From Streptomyces sp. A3M-1-3 (GTDB lineage Bacteria > Actinomycetota > Actinomycetes > Streptomycetales > Streptomycetaceae), in contig NZ_JANAVP010000015.1 in assembly GCF_024213665.1 (NCBI RefSeq), positions 62,001 through 126,000 of the forward strand: a stretch of DNA of 64,000 nt, in the 5' to 3' direction. Position 1 is the stretch's first letter; the number at the start of each line of letters is the position of its first letter. Position numbers and translations under genes: made by a program. The notes beneath the pieces are model-generated. The model did not search any database and was not told where the DNA came from. It was given only the letters and a program-made list of their open reading frames with translations. Below are positions 48,956 to 57,712 of the stretch, one piece after another.

Positions 48956-49191
48956 GACTCGCCCTCGCACTTCGTGTGCGTCTCGGCCACGGCCTGCCAC
49001 GCGTCGGCCTGAGTCTTGAGCTCGTGGAGGATGTCGATGCGGGACTTCGGGATGCCGTCGGCGTTCTTGTTGTACGGGTTGATCGTCTGCTCGAAGGTGC
49101 GCTGGCGGCGGACCTTCTTGCCGCAGCCGGTGCAGGGTACGGACTTGGTGGCGGTGAGCGGCACGCGCTCGAAGCGGGTGGTGGTGTACAC
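48952..49191 (-). CDS. Small zinc-ribbon-like protein, 79 aa
   Basis: ATKSVPCTGCGKKVRRQRTF contains a CTGC knuckle, and FEQTINPYNKNADGIPKSRI precedes a C-terminal helix. The motif recurs in Streptomyces phages with this same spacing. It begins with GTG. Confidence 0.65.
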   Translation of the reverse strand: MYTTTRFERVPLTATKSVPCTGCGKKVRRQRTFEQTINPYNKNADGIPKSRIDILHELKTQADAWQAVAETHTKCEGES

Positions 49192-49193
49192 GG

Positions 49194-49387
49194 TCAGTCC
49201 CCCAGGTGGGTGTCGTTGTCGCGGATGTCGCGCCAGGCGGCGCGTCGGCAGGGGTTGGTCTCGGCGGCGATGCGCTTGGTGATGCGGGCATACCGGCGGC
49301 GGGCTGCGATGCGGTCGCTGATGCGCTGGCCGTAGATGGCGAGGATCGGGCGGCGGCGACGATGACGCCGATGGCGAGCCCGGTCAT
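49194..49387 (-). pseudogene. Small membrane protein disrupted by a frameshift
   Basis: The ATG at 49387 overlaps the upstream stop (ATGA) and opens MTGLAIGVIVAAA, a membrane segment. The rest of the protein continues in another frame as ILAIYGQRISDRIAARRRYA and ends at 49194. One extra G in the run at 49348-49350 (plus strand) would join them into a 64-aa protein with one transmembrane helix and a basic tail. Either a real frameshift, a recoding site or a homopolymer sequencing error. Confidence 0.6.
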
Positions 49388-49713
49388 GCGATGACCCACC
49401 TGTCGAGGTCGTCGAGCTGCCGTTCGCGGATGGCGAGCTTGGTGCGGAGTTCGGCGATCTCGGCGTTGCGCTTGCGCAGTTGCTCGATGAGCCAGGGCAC
49501 GTCCTCACGGGCGCGGGCGATGAACTCGGCCAGCTCCGCGCCGTAGTCCGCGACCTCGGCGACCAGCCCGGCCAGCGGGTTGTCCGTCGGGTAGCTGATG
49601 ACCCAGCGCTCCGGGGTGTGCTCCCCGTCCCCGTCAGCCCAGGAGACGGACCACGGGCCCTCGTACAACTGCGGGATGCGGGCCGCGATCTCGGCGAGAC
49701 GGTCGTCAGTCAT
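49384..49713 (-). CDS. Acidic coiled-coil protein, 109 aa
   Basis: MTDDRLAEIAARIPQLYEGP, WSVSWADGDGEHTPERWVIS, then coiled-coil EQLRKRNAEIAELRTKLAIR. The N-terminal pattern recurs in many Streptomyces phage proteins. The role is unknown. Confidence 0.65.
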   Translation of the reverse strand: MTDDRLAEIAARIPQLYEGPWSVSWADGDGEHTPERWVISYPTDNPLAGLVAEVADYGAELAEFIARAREDVPWLIEQLRKRNAEIAELRTKLAIRERQLDDLDRWVIA

Positions 49714-50071
49714 CGCTGCCGCCCCGGATCGTGTCCTTGACGATGTCCAGCGCGTAGCACCAGATCCACGAGTCGCCGTCGACGTACAGGCGCGGGAAGT
49801 CCCAGATGTTCTGGCCGTCGTCGCCCGTGTACCGCACCTTGTCGACCGACAGGCCAGGCATCTCCACCTCGATGGCCTGGCCGTTCGGCCGGCTCTGGCT
49901 GTGAAGGGCGTACCCGAACCGGCCGCCGTCGTCGAGGCCGGGCTGCCGCATCTCGACAACGGTGACGCCCATGTCGCGAAGGTCGGCGACGAACTGCCGC
50001 ATGCACGCGTCCGCGTTGGCGGCGGTAGCAGCGGCAACCGGGCCGCTGCCGGGGTTGATGAAGATGGTCAC
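49706..50071 (-). CDS. Beta-rich phage protein, 121 aa
   Basis: From GTG at 50071 it reads VTIFINPGSGPVAAATAANA, then VADLRDMGVTVVEMRQPG and RFGYALHSQSRPNGQAIEVE. SWIWCYALDIVKDTIRGG ends it. The pattern recurs in Streptomyces prophages; the function is unknown. Confidence 0.65.
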   Translation of the reverse strand: MTIFINPGSGPVAAATAANADACMRQFVADLRDMGVTVVEMRQPGLDDGGRFGYALHSQSRPNGQAIEVEMPGLSVDKVRYTGDDGQNIWDFPRLYVDGDSWIWCYALDIVKDTIRGGSDD

Positions 50072-50202
50072 GAGGGGTTCCCCCAGTTCCAGAGTCGGTG
50101 GCCGAGCCAGATGGACCCGGCGATGTAGGCGAAGAGGGCGGCGATGTGGCGGCCGGTGAGGCGGTAGTGCACGAAGCAGGCGAGGCGGGTCCCGAAGCTC
50201 AC
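50068..50202 (-). CDS. Small membrane protein, 44 aa
   Basis: GTG at 50202 overlaps the upstream stop (GTGA) and its own stop overlaps the next start. The peptide VSFGTRLACFVHYRLTGRHI continues AALFAYIAGSIWLGHRLWNW, a basic N-terminus followed by one transmembrane helix. The double coupling supports translation. Confidence 0.6.
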   Translation of the reverse strand: MSFGTRLACFVHYRLTGRHIAALFAYIAGSIWLGHRLWNWGNPS

Positions 50203-50591
50203 CGGGCCACCGCCTGGGCGAGGCGGGCGAAGAACCCGCGGCGGACAGCGGCCGGGACCATCGGCACGGGCGCGGGCTTCGCCGCCGCTGTGCGGGCCGT
50301 GTACTGCTCCAGCGACTCCGCATACCCGGCCGCCAGATCCACGGCGAGCGGCGACTCAGCCGCCAACACCGCCGCCCGCAGCCCAGCCGGCACGCCGACC
50401 GTGACCGGGATCAGCGGCCCGTGGTCGCGGTACACGTCCGGCAGCGGCACGAGGGTGGCGCACTCGCCGCCGCGCATCAGCGGCTCACCCGCCTCAGTCC
50501 ACTCGCCCGTCCAGGACCACTCGACACCGACCACATCCACGTAGGTGCGGTCCAGGTCGAACTCGGTGCCGTCGTGTAGGTAGGCGGTCAT
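50199..50591 (-). CDS. phiSA1p31-related protein, 130 aa
   Basis: The N-terminus YLHDGTEFDLDRTYVDVVGV is followed by EWSWTGEWTEAGEPLMRGG and LPLPDVYRDHGPLIPVTVGV. This opening is the hallmark of proteins annotated as phiSA1p31-related in Streptomyces, named after a Streptomyces phage. The role is unknown. It overlaps both neighbours. Confidence 0.8.
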   Translation of the reverse strand: MTAYLHDGTEFDLDRTYVDVVGVEWSWTGEWTEAGEPLMRGGECATLVPLPDVYRDHGPLIPVTVGVPAGLRAAVLAAESPLAVDLAAGYAESLEQYTARTAAAKPAPVPMVPAAVRRGFFARLAQAVAR

Positions 50592-50887
50592 GACGCGGCC
50601 TCGGCTTCCGCCTTCAGCCGGGCGATCTCCTCGCGGGCCGCGGCCAGTTCGTCAGCGGCGGTGCGCTCCCCCTCCACTCGGGCGGCGATGCCGTCCCGCC
50701 AGGCCTGTACTCCAGCCAGCACCTTGTCGGCGATGGCGAGTTGCTCGTCGGGCGTCGTGTTTAGCCGGAAGAGGACGGTGATGTCGGACCCCCGGTGCTC
50801 GCCCTCGGGGTAGATCCTGAGCGACGGGTCCGGCTGGAAGCCTGCGTCGACGTAGGCGGTCTCGGTCCAGAACGTCGTGGCGCGCAT
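50588..50887 (-). CDS. Phage protein with coiled-coil tail, 99 aa
   Basis: MRATTFWTETAYVDAGFQPD then SDITVLFRLNTTPDEQLAIA form a small alpha/beta part. The C-terminus is a coiled-coil (ADELAAAREEIARLKAEAEA). Two ATGs at 50890 and 50887 are possible; the second overlaps the upstream stop as ATGA. Confidence 0.65.
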   Translation of the reverse strand: MRATTFWTETAYVDAGFQPDPSLRIYPEGEHRGSDITVLFRLNTTPDEQLAIADKVLAGVQAWRDGIAARVEGERTAADELAAAREEIARLKAEAEAAS

Positions 50888-51225
50888 CATCGGGTGCCTC
50901 CGGGCTGTCCGTAGTCGCGGTTGCGCAGGTCGGGGTCGATGTCGAAGAACTCGTGCCACTGCACCCAGTGCTCCGGCGACGGCTTGGCGCCGCGTTCGGC
51001 GAGGTGCTGCTCGGCGTGGGCGCGAAGCTCCGCCAGCTGCTGCTCCAGGTCCGGGGCGGTCTGCGCCTCAACGACGGCCAGGGGCACGTCCAGGCGGTCG
51101 ATCGCCATCGGCTCGCAGCGGACGCACGTCACGTCGTCGCAGTCGTCGGCGTGCAGCTCCGGGATGAACGGGTTCGCGGTCAGGGCCGAGAGGTGCGCCC
51201 ACATCGGGTTCGTCGGCGTGGCCAT
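50887..51225 (-). CDS. Acidic protein with Cys pair, 112 aa
   Basis: MATPTNPMWAHLSALTANPF is followed by HADDCDDVTCVRCEPMAIDR with a CVRC pair and by a helical region (QQLAELRAHAEQHLAERGAK). It is coupled to both neighbours. The function is unknown. Confidence 0.65.
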   Translation of the reverse strand: MATPTNPMWAHLSALTANPFIPELHADDCDDVTCVRCEPMAIDRLDVPLAVVEAQTAPDLEQQLAELRAHAEQHLAERGAKPSPEHWVQWHEFFDIDPDLRNRDYGQPGGTR

Positions 51226-51650
51226 CACTCGGCCTCCGTCCATGCGCTGTAGCGGACGGTGCGCTGCATCAGGGCGGCGGTCGGCCACATGTCGCGGTAG
51301 CGGGCCAGCCGCTGCTCGGCTGCGGCGCGGTCGGGCGTCGGGACCAGCACGTCGCCGTCCGGGGCCTGCACCCCGAACTCGACGGCCGTCTCCGGCTGCC
51401 CGGCGTCGGCGGTGCCGCCCGAGACGGCGGTCAGCTCGGCGCGCAGCCGCTCGACCTCAGCCTCAAGTCGCTCGATCTTGCTGGGCTTGCGGGGCTGTAC
51501 GGTCTCGCCCATGTCCACGCGGTGGGCGCGGTGGGCGTCCTCCTGCTCGCGGACGGTTCCAGCGATGGACCTGTACTCGCCGCACTGGCAGAAGATGGCC
51601 AAGCCGTTGCGCCCGTATCCGCGACGGGCAAGGTGCTTCCGGGCGCTCAT
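51225..51650 (-). CDS. Small phage protein with Cys motif and coiled-coil, 141 aa
   Basis: MSARKHLARRGYGRNGLAIF, then CQCGEYRSIAGTVREQEDAH, a CxC with His. KIERLEAEVERLRAELTAVS is coiled-coil. The C-terminus has WPTAALMQRTVRYSAWTEAE. The ATG at 51650 overlaps the antirepressor stop. Confidence 0.65.
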   Translation of the reverse strand: MSARKHLARRGYGRNGLAIFCQCGEYRSIAGTVREQEDAHRAHRVDMGETVQPRKPSKIERLEAEVERLRAELTAVSGGTADAGQPETAVEFGVQAPDGDVLVPTPDRAAAEQRLARYRDMWPTAALMQRTVRYSAWTEAE

Positions 51651-52486
51651 GCCGCACCGCCCAGCTGCTGCTGTGCCGGATAGCGGTCGGCGTAGAACTC
51701 GCTCCACACCTTGTCGAACAGCGGCCGGTCGGCCTCCGTGTACGACTTCACCGACCGCTCACGGCCATCGACCAGACCGAACGAGTCCTTCGGCTTCTCC
51801 CCGTGCTGCATCTCGTACCCAAGCGACACACGCCGGCCGAACGAAGAGCGCACCGAGCGGCGCTCGTCCGTCGTCAGGCCGCGGTCCTTCAGGTACGTCT
51901 CGACCAGCAGCGCCCGGTCCTCCGGGGCGATCTCAGCAACCTCGCCGGTCGCCTCCGCGTAGTGGTGCAGCTGCCGGGACCGCTTCCACTTCGGGTCCAC
52001 GCTGTCGTCCATCGCGGCAATCAGCTGGACCAGACCCAGCGCCCGACGGATCCGACGCTCCTCGATCTGCTGCTGCAAGGCGTCGAGCTGGTCGTCCGAG
52101 GCGCGCTCACTGATCACGCCGCCGCGGGTCCAGTAGGCCTCGATCGCATCCGCAGTCTCGTTCTGGAACGCGACGAGCGTCGGGCGGGTCTCGGCCTTGA
52201 CGCGGTTCTCGTTGACCGTGGCGAGCAGCATCAGGAAGGTGCGGACCGGGGCGAGCGAGTGGATGCGCGCCTGGGTGTCGCCGGGGATCTGCATGGTGCT
52301 CTGCACCACGGAGGCCCACGAGCGGGTCTTGAGCTTCTCGTACTGGTTCTTCCAGTCGAGTCCCAGTGCTTCGACGGCCGGACGGAGGATGACGTGCGGC
52401 TGGCCGTCGACCAGAGTCGTGTGGAGTGAGCCAGCGGAGAGGTCGAGCTGTACGACCTCGCGGGGCTCAGTGGATGATGAAGGCAC
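51647..52486 (-). CDS. Phage antirepressor, P22 Ant-like N-terminal domain
   Basis: This is a 279-aa protein. VVQLDLSAGSLHTTLVDGQP, HVILRPAVEALGLDWKNQYE and KLKTRSWASVVQSTMQIPGD are the conserved P22-AR N-terminal motifs, followed by HSLAPVRTFLMLLATVNENR. A helical C-terminal domain holds YLKDRGLTTDERRSVRSSFG. Antirepressors bind the lysogenic repressor to start induction. It is in the first part of the early operon. Confidence 0.85.
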   Translation of the reverse strand: MPSSSTEPREVVQLDLSAGSLHTTLVDGQPHVILRPAVEALGLDWKNQYEKLKTRSWASVVQSTMQIPGDTQARIHSLAPVRTFLMLLATVNENRVKAETRPTLVAFQNETADAIEAYWTRGGVISERASDDQLDALQQQIEERRIRRALGLVQLIAAMDDSVDPKWKRSRQLHHYAEATGEVAEIAPEDRALLVETYLKDRGLTTDERRSVRSSFGRRVSLGYEMQHGEKPKDSFGLVDGRERSVKSYTEADRPLFDKVWSEFYADRYPAQQQLGGAA

Positions 52487-52573
52487 GATCTGCCTCGTCT
52501 CTGTGGATGGTGAGTGGTGGATCGAGGGCCGTCCGTCGGTGTGTGAGAGCCCGGCGGCGGCCCGTTTGCCGCT

Positions 52574-52897
52574 CTAGGCGGCGACTGCGGCGGCGTACTT
52601 GTGGGGTGTGAGCTCCCCGCTGGCCTGCACCCAACGGATGTGGGCGGCCGTCATGCGGGGGGACTTGCCGACGTAGGTGAACGGGATACGTCGGGCCTGG
52701 ATGGCTTCGACCACCCAGTTCTCGGTCTTGCCGAGCAGCCGCGCGGCCTCGTCGGGCGGGTAGCACTTCAGCTCGGGGTCAATGACCCGCGTCTGTCGGG
52801 CGAGCGCCTCGACCGCGACGGTGAGTCGCTCGATGAGCGCGGCGTCGATGGCGGGCGGGGTCTCGGTGGGGGTGTTGGCCAGGTCATTCCTGGTCAC
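52574..52897 (-). CDS. Excisionase-like HTH protein, 107 aa
   Basis: Residues 50-95 read PDEAARLLGKTENWVVEAIQ followed by ARRIPFTYVGKSPRMTAAHI, a MerR/Xis-type winged helix in which F-YVGKSPRMT-AHI is typical. It is the second gene of the early operon, and a Xis partner for the integrase at 54291 is expected here. It may also control early transcription. Confidence 0.75.
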   Translation of the reverse strand: MTRNDLANTPTETPPAIDAALIERLTVAVEALARQTRVIDPELKCYPPDEAARLLGKTENWVVEAIQARRIPFTYVGKSPRMTAAHIRWVQASGELTPHKYAAAVAA

Positions 52898-53099
52898 GGG
52901 GCTTCTCCCTTGTTATGGCTGCGATGGGGACGTGCAGCTCCTCGGCGATTCGGGTGAGGGTTTTGGGCCCTGCTCCCTGCTTTTCGGTCTCCACGTGGGA
53001 GAGGTAGCCCGGGTCTCTGCCGATGAGGTGCGCGAGCCTTCTCAGGCTTAGTCCGCGTGCCTCACGGATGGACCTGATCGCGGCTCCGTTCGGTGTCAC
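52884..53099 (-). CDS. XRE-type repressor (Cro-like), 71 aa
   Basis: From GTG at 53099. AIRSIREARGLSLRRLAHLI and GRDPGYLSHVETEKQGAGPK form an XRE helix-turn-helix. It is the first gene of the leftward early operon and is divergent to the repressor at 53346. The start region overlaps a TTTAGGT site. By position it corresponds to a Cro-type factor. Confidence 0.8.
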   Translation of the reverse strand: MTPNGAAIRSIREARGLSLRRLAHLIGRDPGYLSHVETEKQGAGPKTLTRIAEELHVPIAAITREKPRDQE

Positions 53100-53345
53100 G
53101 ACACCTAAAGTAGGCCCGCTGCTCCGGGTTCGCAAGGTGTTTTACCGGAATCTCTGGGTGTTGAGCCGCATTTTTTAGGTGCTGATGGGTGCACTGCATG
53201 CCAGGAGACAGGCGTGAAGGAGGCATCGCGTGCGCCGGGAGGCGCTTAGAGAGGCAACAAAAGTGCGCCCCGTGCGCCGATCAATACAGGTCGTTTAGGG
53301 GTCCCGATGGGTGCGTGTTGCCAGGTGCTGAGGCATGATGAACCC
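53100..53345. promoter_or_regulatory. Immunity control region with TTTAGG/GATGGG motifs
   Basis: The 246-bp divergent gap holds TTTAGGT at 53103-53109 (reverse), at 53174-53180 with GATGGGTGCAC at 53184, and TTTAGGG at 53294-53300 with GATGGGTGC at 53306. A further composite copy lies at 41975-41990. They are candidate operators for the two XRE repressors. No gene is supported in the gap. Confidence 0.5.
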
Positions 53346-53885
53346 ATGGGTAGGGACTGGGCGCGCCTCGCCAAGGCCATCGAGGCAGCGCGTGACACCA
53401 AGGGATGGACGCAAGTAGCGCTGGCCGAAGCGGCCGGCGTCAGCGAGTCGACGGTGCAGAACCTCGAGTCGGGCAAGGGCCGTAAGCGCATGCCCAGCTC
53501 GCTCCCCAAAGTGGAGCGAGCACTGGGCTGGCGCCCCGGGTCGGGCGAGGCTGTCCTCGCCGGCGGCGACCCTTCCCTCCATGAGCCGCAGACTCATTCG
53601 GGCTCGGCGAAGCTCCGGGCGGTAGCCGGCACGTCAGCCAGCGGGGAGGTGTCGGCGGCCGAACTCCCCCTGCGCATCGTGCAGGAGCTGGCGGATGGGC
53701 CACTTCTGGACACCACCGTCATGGACTTGACGCCCCTCGGCTCCGATGCCCGCATGATCGTGGTAGTGAAGGGGACGCCGGACGCCTCCCCTGAGCAGAT
53801 CCGCAAGGATCTGCTGGCCTGGGCGAAGGCGCAGCGCCTGCTACAGAGCATGGGCGACGACGGTTCGTCAGAGATCGCCAACTAG
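53346..53885 (+). CDS. XRE-family repressor, 179 aa
   Basis: The N-terminus WARLAKAIEAARDTKGWTQV with ALAEAAGVSESTVQNLESGK is an XRE helix-turn-helix. The remaining 100 residues (SGEVSAAELPLRIVQELADG, DLTPLGSDARMIVVVKGTPD) may oligomerise or bind a ligand; no LexA-type protease motif is visible. Divergent from the Cro-like gene and upstream of the integrase, it is the best candidate prophage repressor. Start at 53346; an ATG at 53307 is weaker. Confidence 0.8.
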   Translation: MGRDWARLAKAIEAARDTKGWTQVALAEAAGVSESTVQNLESGKGRKRMPSSLPKVERALGWRPGSGEAVLAGGDPSLHEPQTHSGSAKLRAVAGTSASGEVSAAELPLRIVQELADGPLLDTTVMDLTPLGSDARMIVVVKGTPDASPEQIRKDLLAWAKAQRLLQSMGDDGSSEIAN

Positions 53886-53999
53886 GTTTCACAATTTGTT
53901 CATCGAGTCACTTCAACCCCTCCTCATGTCACCCATTGGTGTGGTCTGATGACTGAATACCGACGAGCGGGCCACACTCGGATGGTTTTTGGGGGACCA

Positions 54000-54215
54000 A
54001 TGCGAGTTCTGGTTCTTCGTGTCAAGGGCATGCCGCACAACGTCGGCATGTGGGTACATGATGATCCCGATCAGTTCGTCATCATCATCGACGAGGATCT
54101 GATCACGGAAGACGGCGCCAAGCTGCTCCAGGCAGCGTGCAACCTGGTCGTACATCACTGGCAGCGGTTGCCCACCGTTACGGATCGCGCGCGTCTGCGC
54201 CTCCACACTGGGTGA
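54000..54215 (+). CDS. Small protein in the repressor-integrase operon, 71 aa
   Basis: The ATG at 54000 follows GGGGGA. MRVLVLRVKGMPHNVGMWVH, then DDPDQFVIIIDEDLITEDGA and LLQAACNLVVHHWQRLP form a compact alpha/beta unit. Its place between an XRE repressor and the integrase recalls ImmA-type genes, but no HExxH protease motif is present, so I do not assign it. Confidence 0.6.
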   Translation: MRVLVLRVKGMPHNVGMWVHDDPDQFVIIIDEDLITEDGAKLLQAACNLVVHHWQRLPTVTDRARLRLHTG

Positions 54216-54290
54216 CACATTCAGATGCCGTCCGAGCCGACAACCCCCATAGGTCGGCCGGGTACGGCAGCTCTGCAGGCGAGGTGAGCA

Positions 54291-55553
54291 GTGGCATACG
54301 GCGAAAAGCGCACATACGACAAGCGCGCCAAGAAGTGGCGCTACCGCGGCCGGTACAAACTCCCCAACGGCAAGTGGGGATCCGTGTCCCGCGACGACAA
54401 CGGTCAGCCCTTCTATACCGAGAAGTCGGCTGAGGACTTTGCGCACGGCCTCGAGGTCGACGTGCGCCGCAAGACGTTCATCAACCCGCGCGACGGTCGG
54501 ATCACCGTTGAGATGTGGGCTCAGCAGTGGCTGGACTCCATCGACGTGGGTCCGCTGAGCGAGAAGGAGTACCGCCTCCGGCTGAAGAATCGGGTCCTTC
54601 CCGAGTGGGGGGCCGTGGCGATCGGAGACCTCTCTCCCGTCGGTATCGCCGCATGGGAGAAGGGCCTTCGTGTCAGGGTCAGCAAGAACTACGCGGACGC
54701 GGTGATCTCTACATTCCGGACGATGCTCGACGACGCGGTTCTTGAGAAGATCCGCCTCGACAATCCGGTCGGCACTCGGAAGTCGGGCCGGCGCGGGCGG
54801 TACAAGCCCAAGCCGAAGGACGAGAAGGTGATCGCAACTCCGCGGCAAGCACTGCTCGTCGCGCGCAACGCTTTGGAGATGCGTGGCCTGAACGAGTACG
54901 CGCTCGTTCTCACGTCCGCCTACACGGGGTTCCGCATCGGCGAGCTCGCCGGGATCCATCGCAGTCAGCTTGCACTGAACGACTCTGGAGACGGGGCGCG
55001 GATCCATCTGTCGCAGCAAAGCCAGTACGTGAACGGTGAGTTCACGGAGATCGACCCGAAGTACGACTCGGGACGGGGGTTGATCATCCCTCCGTTCCTG
55101 GCCGAGCTGCTCCAGCGCCTTGCGGCTACGCGTCCCAAGTCTGAGTGGGTGTTCACCGCACCCAGCGGCGGCCGGCTTATCCGCGGGGGCGACTGGTACG
55201 CGGAGACCTGGCGCCCGATCGTTGATGGCCGCTCTGCGCGGCCGGTGGTTCGAGGGGCGAAGGCCCGGCAGGGTGTGCGCCCCGTCGTGGGAGTTGGTGG
55301 GATGGTGCCGCACGGGCTGCGCCACAGTCACAAGGTCTGGCTCGACGAGGGTGGACACCCTAGAGTTGCTGTGGAAGAACGGATGGGCCACGCCCTGCAG
55401 GGCATCGAGGGTACGTACTCTCACGTGACGCTCGCGATGGAGTTGAAGATCGCCGAGTCTCTGCAGTCGCTATGGGAAGGCTCGCTGAGGCCGGTCGTCG
55501 ACCGCCGCGAGTACGGTCCGATTCCCCCCTGGATCCCACCTCAGAGAAGTTGA
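54291..55553 (+). CDS. int: Phage tyrosine integrase
   Basis: This is a 420-aa protein from GTG behind GAGGTGA. Residues about 60-160 form the core-binding domain (TVEMWAQQWLDSIDVGPLSE). LTSAYTGFRIGELAGIHRSQ carries the first catalytic Arg. PHGLRHSHKVWLDEGGHPRV is the His-x-x-Arg box, ERMGHALQGIEGTYSHVTLA the second His and the nucleophilic Tyr. It integrates and, with Xis, excises the prophage. Confidence 0.95.
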   Translation: MAYGEKRTYDKRAKKWRYRGRYKLPNGKWGSVSRDDNGQPFYTEKSAEDFAHGLEVDVRRKTFINPRDGRITVEMWAQQWLDSIDVGPLSEKEYRLRLKNRVLPEWGAVAIGDLSPVGIAAWEKGLRVRVSKNYADAVISTFRTMLDDAVLEKIRLDNPVGTRKSGRRGRYKPKPKDEKVIATPRQALLVARNALEMRGLNEYALVLTSAYTGFRIGELAGIHRSQLALNDSGDGARIHLSQQSQYVNGEFTEIDPKYDSGRGLIIPPFLAELLQRLAATRPKSEWVFTAPSGGRLIRGGDWYAETWRPIVDGRSARPVVRGAKARQGVRPVVGVGGMVPHGLRHSHKVWLDEGGHPRVAVEERMGHALQGIEGTYSHVTLAMELKIAESLQSLWEGSLRPVVDRREYGPIPPWIPPQRS

Positions 55554-55677
55554 TCTCCCGGATATCTCCCATCGGCAGTTCGATCACGTCGAAGAGGCAA
55601 GCAATCAGCCCCCGCCGTTCTCGGCGGGGGCTATCTTCTGCCGCGAGATCTATGCGCGTCTTGCTGCATAAACCACC
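55554..55677. other. Probable right attachment region (attR)
   Basis: This stretch lies between the integrase stop and the 3' end of the host acyl-CoA dehydrogenase gene, and attachment sites usually lie here. There is no tRNA. The dehydrogenase frame appears intact to its stop at 55678. The exact core cannot be given because the left end is outside the window. The region also holds the terminator at 55607-55632. Confidence 0.4.
55607..55632. terminator. Bidirectional terminator between integrase and host gene
   Basis: AGCCCCCGCCG pairs perfectly with CGGCGGGGGCT around TTCT. It separates the convergent integrase and acyl-CoA dehydrogenase. Confidence 0.8.
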
Positions 55678-56904
<1,227 letters not shown>

Positions 56905-56921
56905 GTCCCCTCCAAGCTGTT

Positions 56922-56958
56922 GTTACTAGCGGTAACATCAGTCTGTTACCGGCCGGTA
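56922..56958. promoter_or_regulatory. TetR operators between the dehydrogenase and regulator
   Basis: TACCGGCCGGTA (56947-56958) is a perfect palindrome, and GTTACTAGCGGTAAC (56922-56936) is a related dyad. Both lie within 60 bp upstream of the dehydrogenase start. Such sites are the usual targets of TetR-family fatty-acid regulators. Confidence 0.65.
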
Positions 56959-57057
56959 GGGGATGTCAACTCCTGCTTCCCGCTGGATCCGCCGGGCGGG
57001 CAGAGTGTTACTTTGCCGAGGCGTCACGCAATCGCACCGGGCGGGGAGAGACACACG

Positions 57058-57702
57058 ATGGAGACCACGCAACAGGCCGATCAGCAGCACACGGCCGAAC
57101 GCCGGCGACGGGAACTGCTCGAAGCAGCCGACCGGGTGGTGCTCCGGGACGGCCCGCAGGCCTCGATGAACGCCATCGCCGCCGAGGCCGGGATCACCAA
57201 GCCCATCCTCTACCGGCACTTCGGCGACAAGGGCGGGCTGTACCGGGCGCTCGCGGTCCGGCACACCGACGCGCTGCTCGACTCGCTGCGCGCGGCACTG
57301 GACGCGGCGTCCGACCGGCGGGAGCGGGTCGAGGCGACGTTGGACACCTACCTGGCCGCCATCGAAGCGCGCCCGCAGGTCTACCGCTTCCTGATGCACC
57401 CCGCGGAGGATGCCCAGCAGTCGGAGCAGGGCTTCGACGTCGGACGCCATTCTGCGCCGCTGCTGCGGCGGCTCGGCGAGGAGCTCGCCAAGGTCATCGA
57501 GGAGCGGGTGGATCTGGGGCCGGGCGGCGAGGAGTTGGCCCGGGTCTGGGGCCACGGCATCGTCGGCATGATGTACGCGGCAGGCGACTGGTGGCTGGGC
57601 GAACGGCCCTGCTCCCGCGCCCAGTTGGTGCACTCGCTCGCCGATCTGCTGTGGGGCCGGCTGGCCGCGGCAGGCGACCGCGTCGGCGGACCGGCCTTCT
57701 GA
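57058..57702 (+). CDS. TetR-family transcriptional regulator
   Basis: This is a 214-aa protein. RRRELLEAADRVVLRDGPQA, MNAIAAEAGITKPILYRHFG and DKGGLYRALAVRHTDALLDS form the TetR N-terminal helix-turn-helix. The C-terminal part is the ligand domain (VYRFLMHPAEDAQQSEQGFD). It probably represses the divergent dehydrogenase and senses an acyl-CoA. Confidence 0.9.
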   Translation: METTQQADQQHTAERRRRELLEAADRVVLRDGPQASMNAIAAEAGITKPILYRHFGDKGGLYRALAVRHTDALLDSLRAALDAASDRRERVEATLDTYLAAIEARPQVYRFLMHPAEDAQQSEQGFDVGRHSAPLLRRLGEELAKVIEERVDLGPGGEELARVWGHGIVGMMYAAGDWWLGERPCSRAQLVHSLADLLWGRLAAAGDRVGGPAF

Positions 57703-57712
57703 AGGGCCGGTC

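Noticed and set aside
54000..54215. ImmA/IrrE-type protease next to the repressor
   Set aside because: Position fits, but there is no HExxH motif and the protein is only 71 aa.
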